The translations under genes and the position numbers were made by a program. Below the pieces are notes generated by a model. The model was not told where the DNA came from and did not search any database. It saw only the letters and a list, made by a program, of their open reading frames with translations. 21,399 nt of DNA from Phoronis australis (lineage: Eukaryota; Phoronida; Phoronidae): contig NMRA01000490.1 of NCBI GenBank assembly GCA_002633005.1, positions 1-21,399 of the forward strand, in the 5' to 3' direction. Shown piece by piece: positions 17,103 to 21,399 of this stretch; within the stretch, counting starts at the first letter, position 1; the number at the start of each line of letters is the position of its first letter.

Positions 17103-18110
17103 ATGACGTCCAAGATTCTTACGAATTCTTTTGACGCTACAACACTGTTGCACCCTCCGGGTATGACTACTGGTGTCGCTGCTGCAGATATCGACTTCAG
17201 GGCAATATTACCTATCACTCCGGAGTATGTGTGTAAGATACATTCCCGTTGGAAGCCAATCATCCGGTCTGCCAGAAGATTTGGGGGAAGTTGTCAAGGT
17301 TTGTGACGAATATGGTAAGAAAACTTCACCGATACTTACCTCTAGCCCTGATTATTCATTTCCCAAGTTGACAGCTATACTGACTCCGTCGTGAAAGACT
17401 GGTTCTGGCGGTGATTACGCAAAAATCCATTTTCTTCGCACACTAGCATGTCACCTAAGCCCTCTGGCTCAGGCACTCATTACCTGTCACGTCCCCCACG
17501 CAACCTAATCTTTAATGGCAAGATAGGTAAATGGGAGGATTTTCTATGGAAATTCAGTAATGTTGCCCGAGACAATTTTTGGTCAGGTCAAAAATGTAGG
17601 ACGGAGGTGGGCATGTGCTTAGAAGGTGATGCCTCTCGTTGTTTTTCCAACCATCTTAAAGCTCATCCAAACAATGGCTGACCGTCTTACAAGTTTATTC
17701 TTGTTGACCTCTCCAGAGGTGAAGGACTCTGGCGAAGCTCAGGCAGTTCTTCGGTTCTGTTTAGGACTACGGGATAGAGTGGTTGCGCAGTTGGCCATAA
17801 ACAAGCGACCAAGTACAGTCATGGCTGCCTTGAATGCCGCTAGGTGGTTTTCAACACCCAAATACCTAATGGCTACTTCCAATTCACCTGGTGCTAGTGG
17901 GACATTGTTTTGATAGCATGGCCATGAATGTGGAATCAAAGACAAAACGAGAACAGTGCATAGAACAAGAGGTGAGGAATTCTGAAGAGTGCATTCCAGC
18001 CAGGGAGTTAAAATATGGGATTTGAATCATGGTGACTGAACGTCTTGTTGAGTTATTTATTAGACACCCTCTCAACAACCGCGCGCGCGAAGACATAGAT
18101 AGAGGAAAAA
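17103..18110 (+). pseudogene. Gag-like remnant of an LTR retrotransposon
   Basis: A first frame (17103-17306) begins MTSKILTNSFDATTLLHPPG and continues in a shifted frame to about 17392; its identity is unclear. The frame 17448-17681 gives RPPRNLIFNGKIGKWEDFLWKF, then WSGQKCRTEVGMCLEGDASRCF, a capsid-like pattern (F.GK..KWE.F..KF....W....K...L...L.GDA) seen in gypsy-type gags. The next frame (17626-17913) supplies AVLRFCLGLRDRVVAQLAINKRPSTVMAALNAARWF, a later capsid segment. The intervening region is shorter than usual and no zinc knuckle or pol was found. It is probably an isolated, decayed gag, unrelated in sequence to the gag at 12429-12994. Confidence 0.5.
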
Positions 18111-18715
18111 GGCTAAAACTGTTTTTCAGCGCGTCGCGGCGTTACAACACTGCATAACTAAATGAGATTTAAAAAACTTATAAGATTAACGTATCTGTCA
18201 ATTAACGTATTGTTTCAGTATACTGTCATAACTGCTGAAATGTTGACTGTAGCGATATTTCGGCTGCGACCCTATGAACAATTTTATTTTGACATGCATA
18301 TTCTTAAAGGCCAAATGGGGCAAAAATGTTTCTTGATAGCCCATATCAGGGAACGTGACTAGCGAACTTCACTTGAGACTCGACTCACAAATCGACCAGT
18401 AACATCGTTTGAAATTACAAAAACTACTGAAAGACAGCTTCACGCCTCGCCAATTTTTTAAATGAATCAAAAGTAAAATCTGGTGGTCAGATATCGATTT
18501 ACAATAGTCAAAACATTATTAACATTGGCACCGCAGTGTAAAATATGAAAAATGTTAAGAACAGGTTGCTAAGGTTCCGGTTGGTTTCACAAGTGAAACC
18601 CTTGATACGGATGTTAGCTATTGTTTTAAAAGTTGTTAACTGTGCAAAATTGGAAATTTAAAATAGGAATGCTACTTTACGTATTTTAGTTTAAAAGAGA
18701 AAAATCAAAACTCAC
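18111..18715. other. Presumed intron, no feature recognised
   Basis: The 66-codon frame at 18162-18362 (+) has no recognisable features. On the minus strand the sequence from 18715 leftward starts with GTGAGT, the donor of the ShKT exon, so this stretch is probably intron. Confidence 0.45.
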
Positions 18716-18976
18716 GACGCGGAAAATCCCCACACATTCCACACGCTAGCCGGCAATTTTCATACATGAAGATAAGGTTAGCACTGCATTCGCCTGAAGA
18801 AGCCCACATATAGCATTCAAATTCATTCTTGTAAGTGTTCTTGCAGGAGGCTGGTTGTGAGCACACCCGACAGGAAGCGCGGCAGTGAGCTAACATCCAT
18901 GTCTTTCGGTCATAACATATGCCGATTGAGGCCCACATTTGGCACTCTGTCTTGTTGTGCCATAGGTCTTCGCATC
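18716..18976 (-). CDS. Exon encoding two ShKT cysteine-rich modules
   Basis: Begins after a strong acceptor (minus GTATTTACAG, AG at 18978-18977) and ends at a GTGAGT donor (18715-18710): 261 bp, 87 codons, phase 1 at both ends. Module one has GCEDLWHNKTEC, MWASIGICYD and CRASCRVC; module two has SCKNTYKNEFEC, MWASSGEC, FMYENCRLACGMC. All six cysteines of each module are present, and the WASxGxC core is closer to the family norm than in the exon at 14590. The open frame extends to an ATG at 19070, but that part reads through the acceptor and is intron. Phase and content allow splicing to the exon at 14841. Upstream exons with a signal peptide are not in the window. Secretion and extracellular disulphide bonding are inferred from the family. 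Confidence 0.82.
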
Positions 18977-19296
18977 CTGTAAATACAAACTCAGGAATTT
19001 CTAGCTTCTTGGCAAAATAGCCAATACAGCAAGCAGTCTCTCTCCAGGCAATGGCATTTCTTGAAATCATTTTCCATCATCACGATAACTGCTTTAACGG
19101 AGATCGATATGCATTCACTATCATGTAGGCGTGTTCGCCTATTTAAGCCCATGAGCATGGAGATAAGAGCGGGGAATCATCAAGAATCAAAAATTTATAA
19201 AATAGTATCTTTTAGTGAAAATTGACTTATCCGATACAATGCGCTAGACGTTTTATCCTACATCATTGTGACGATGGTTTTCCTACTTGAGTTTAA
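18977..19296. other. Presumed intron or intergenic sequence
   Basis: No exon or element recognised. The right end may contain the upstream, frame-broken part of the Penelope-like fragment that becomes readable at 19297. Confidence 0.4.
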
Positions 19297-19686
19297 CATA
19301 AACCCACGGATATTGGTGCCTGTTTACGTACTAAAAGTGATTGCCATGGACGCTACAAGCTAGCGGTTTTAACTAGATACTTCAAGAGGGCGCACCGGAT
19401 ATCATCTGATTGTCAAGCATTCAATGTTGAATTTCAACATATCAAACAAGTTCTAGTTAATAATAGTTATTCTAATTCTTTTATTGATAACCATGTTAGG
19501 TCTTTCATATCTATTATCAACTCCTATGTAGACACTGTACCTAGCACTAGGACCACTAAGAACGTGTATTATAAGAACCGTACGTCTAACAATTATCTGA
19601 GTGACAAACAAGTGCTTAAGAAGATTGTAAGGGATAACGTAAAAGGAGAAGGCAACCTTTTTCCATGTCATTTTGAGCAAAATTAA
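19297..19686 (+). pseudogene. Penelope-like element fragment (end of RT region)
   Basis: An open frame of 129 codons without ATG, preceded by a stop at 19294-19296 and ended by TAA. It reads HKPTDIGACLRTKSDCHGRYK, then RYFKRAHRISSD, FQHIKQVLVNNSYSN and SDKQVLKKIVRDNVK. This matches the RT-thumb to linker region of Penelope-like elements, where YRKPT.TG..L..KS, RY+...L.RA..ISS, E...I...L..NGY and a following linker precede the GIY-YIG endonuclease. RT core motifs and the GIY-YIG domain were not found on either side, so it is a fragment. The uninterrupted frame suggests a more recent insertion than the LINEs here. Confidence 0.65.
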
Positions 19687-20699
19687 GGTTCTTTAATTAT
19701 CGAATTTGTTAAATGCACGACACTTTTCATTGTTCACAGTCTTTATTCCGTTACGTTCGTACTTTCGGAACAAAACTCTACTCTCAACTGAACATAGATA
19801 CAGTAACTGACCTAGCGACATAATTAAAAGACACACGATATTTCGAAATATACTTGTAAACTCACATGTCTGCTATTTTTTATGAAAATTGCATTTTTGC
19901 TGTGAACATAAAAGTGTGATAGCATTTGCACATAATATTCCCACTGTCAATACGCAAGCATTGACGGTACTCGCAATAGAAAGGTTATCCATCATTTTTA
20001 AACAACCCACGTCTTCATATCTTCTGTTTGAAGAACAATAACAATATGAGAAACAGTTCCCTCAGCCTTAGACCATAGGAGTGCTTGACAGACCCACGAA
20101 TTCGTTATAGGTTTCTAAAATTGCTGATAGCCTCAATTGAAAATGGGTGATAAAGGTTTGAATAATATTTTGGAGACAAGTGATGCGTTTAAAGAATTGC
20201 TATGGCTAGGAAAAGAGGCAGTTTTATACAATTTTTGTTATATACACCACTGCGTTCTGGAAATAGTAGTTATATGATTTTGTATGAAAATGTAGAGCAG
20301 TTACCATATCATATTTTTGAAAAAACAGGACCAATGTGGTACACATTATGCGGAAATGACTTTCAGTAACTGCATCGATTGTCTTATTGTCAGTGGAAAA
20401 CCCGTTAATGTTACACTTTGATAATCGAATAAATCAACAGAAAAGTTTGTCACTAGTTATCCAAACCACAATGTTTCTGCAATTTTAACGCGCCATACGG
20501 TGCAGTAAGTTGTGCTTCTTCTTTCTACAGCTAACTGATTTCCGATTACACTTGCGCATTAACATTTTCCTGTTGAGCTATAGAAATGTTCGGCGATCAA
20601 AACGAAGAGTATTCCCTTTGTTTGCATTTGATTTTTGTATGCAACAATTTTTAGAGCTTTCTTAAGAAGGCCTTTACACAGTTTTAAGAGGCAGTCCAT
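19687..20699. other. AT-rich stretch, no gene recognised
   Basis: No frame with recognisable content on either strand and no splice-flanked cysteine-rich exon. It may include upstream intron of the ShKT gene. Confidence 0.45.
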
Positions 20700-21399
20700 A
20701 TAAAAACCAGTAGATTTTCAAAAATCAGTCTATACGTCAAAATTTAAAACAACTTCATTTTTTGTACATGGGTAGGTATCCTAACAAAAACTCAAATGCC
20801 AAATTTTGTGCACTCAATGACCCCTAATTTCCCCGCTGGAGCATGATAACACAAATTGGCACAATTGGGAAAATTAGCTGTCTCAAAAATCGCATGTTTT
20901 CAGCAACAAAAATGAGTAACATACAAAATAGATCAAAAGCTATATTTTGGTGGCTGAAATAATCAACGTATACTGTGCATAATTCTGTGCCATTTATTAA
21001 AATCTAACAGTTTTGTGCTAGACAGGGGAGATAATCCACAGACCACTTTTTGGGGCTAATTTTAGTGGCCATTTTTGTGACCTTCTTACTGCCATAAAAC
21101 ACCTTGTAGCCTTATGTGACGTTTTGAACATACAGTTAAGGAGTTAGTCTTGATGACTGAGCAATAAAAAATCTTGCCTCAACTTTGCACTTTAGTGAAA
21201 ATTGTCTTGCAAAACTGTCTATTTTCATAGTTTGTAAATGACGAGCAGAGTTTACAGACCATTTGAACAAACTTTTAGGCAAGAAGTCTGCTTTAAATAG
21301 TTATAGAAACCAAGTCTAAAGTCTTTCAAATGAAAACAAGATGTTTTCCGGGTTTATTACGCGGCTAGTATCGAAACTGAACCCGATGACCTTTGCCCA
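20700..21399. other. Non-coding, repeat-like stretch
   Basis: No coding signal. GCACTCAATGACC at 20810-20822 and TGACCTTTGCCCA at the extreme right end (21387-21399) repeat the signature motifs of the satellite array at 985-2440, although the rest does not align obviously. It may be a diverged relative of that repeat family or a chance resemblance. Confidence 0.35.

Noticed and set aside
18977-19070. N-terminal extension of the ShKT frame with a possible start at 19070
   Set aside because: A strong acceptor (GTATTTACAG) lies directly before the first cysteine module, and the upstream residues do not form a signal peptide.
19453-19680. 75-codon minus-strand frame
   Set aside because: Antisense shadow of the Penelope-like frame on the + strand.
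1-21399. tRNA, rRNA, CRISPR or bacterial promoter features
   Set aside because: No cloverleaf with intact T-loop, no spaced repeat array of CRISPR type and no bacterial gene organisation were found.

Overview
The window reads as a piece of an invertebrate animal genome. It is AT-rich, contains no operon-like gene runs, has short cysteine-rich exons with eukaryotic splice signals, and is crowded with decayed retroelements. The host could be a cnidarian, an invertebrate deuterostome or a lophotrochozoan; the sequence alone does not settle which. No bacterial, CRISPR, rRNA or tRNA feature was seen.

Layout on the + axis. 1-960 has no recognisable gene. 985-2440 is a satellite-like array with a period of about 430 bp. 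It includes two identical 434-bp copies separated by the single N at 1628, and a repeated TGACCTTTGACCT motif. 3041-3980 is the decayed C-terminal part of a LINE. 4050-6530 is the decayed endonuclease and reverse transcriptase part of a similar LINE, cut off at the RT active site beside a 106-bp fold-back (MITE-like) sequence at 6541-6646. 7332-7421 carries a strong heat-shock-element cluster followed by a TATA-like sequence. 8096-13894 is a nearly full-length Ty3/gypsy-class LTR retrotransposon on the minus strand. Its domain order is gag-protease-integrase-RT-RNase H, the Gmr1-type arrangement, and it is broken by several frameshifts and stops. Diverged direct repeats (7411-7824 and 13897-14265) flank it outside the LTRs.

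14590-14841 and 18716-18976 (both minus strand) are the only host-gene candidates. Each is one exon encoding two ShKT cysteine-rich modules, with intron phases compatible with both belonging to one secreted multi-ShKT protein. The space between them holds a BEL/Pao-like gag remnant (15030-15765), the C-terminal remnant of another LINE type (16195-16570), and a gag-like remnant with a possible LTR and primer site upstream (16680-18110). Upstream of the second ShKT exon lies a Penelope-like element fragment (19297-19686, + strand) that is still open over 129 codons. 19687-21399 shows no gene.

Overall, a sparse ShKT gene appears to have introns and flanks filled with every major retroelement class: LINE, gypsy, BEL-like and Penelope-like. 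The most notable points are the Gmr1-type gypsy element with heat-shock-type motifs in both LTRs, the long heat-shock element just left of it, the phase 1-1 double-ShKT exons, and the satellite carrying DR1 nuclear-receptor-type sites.
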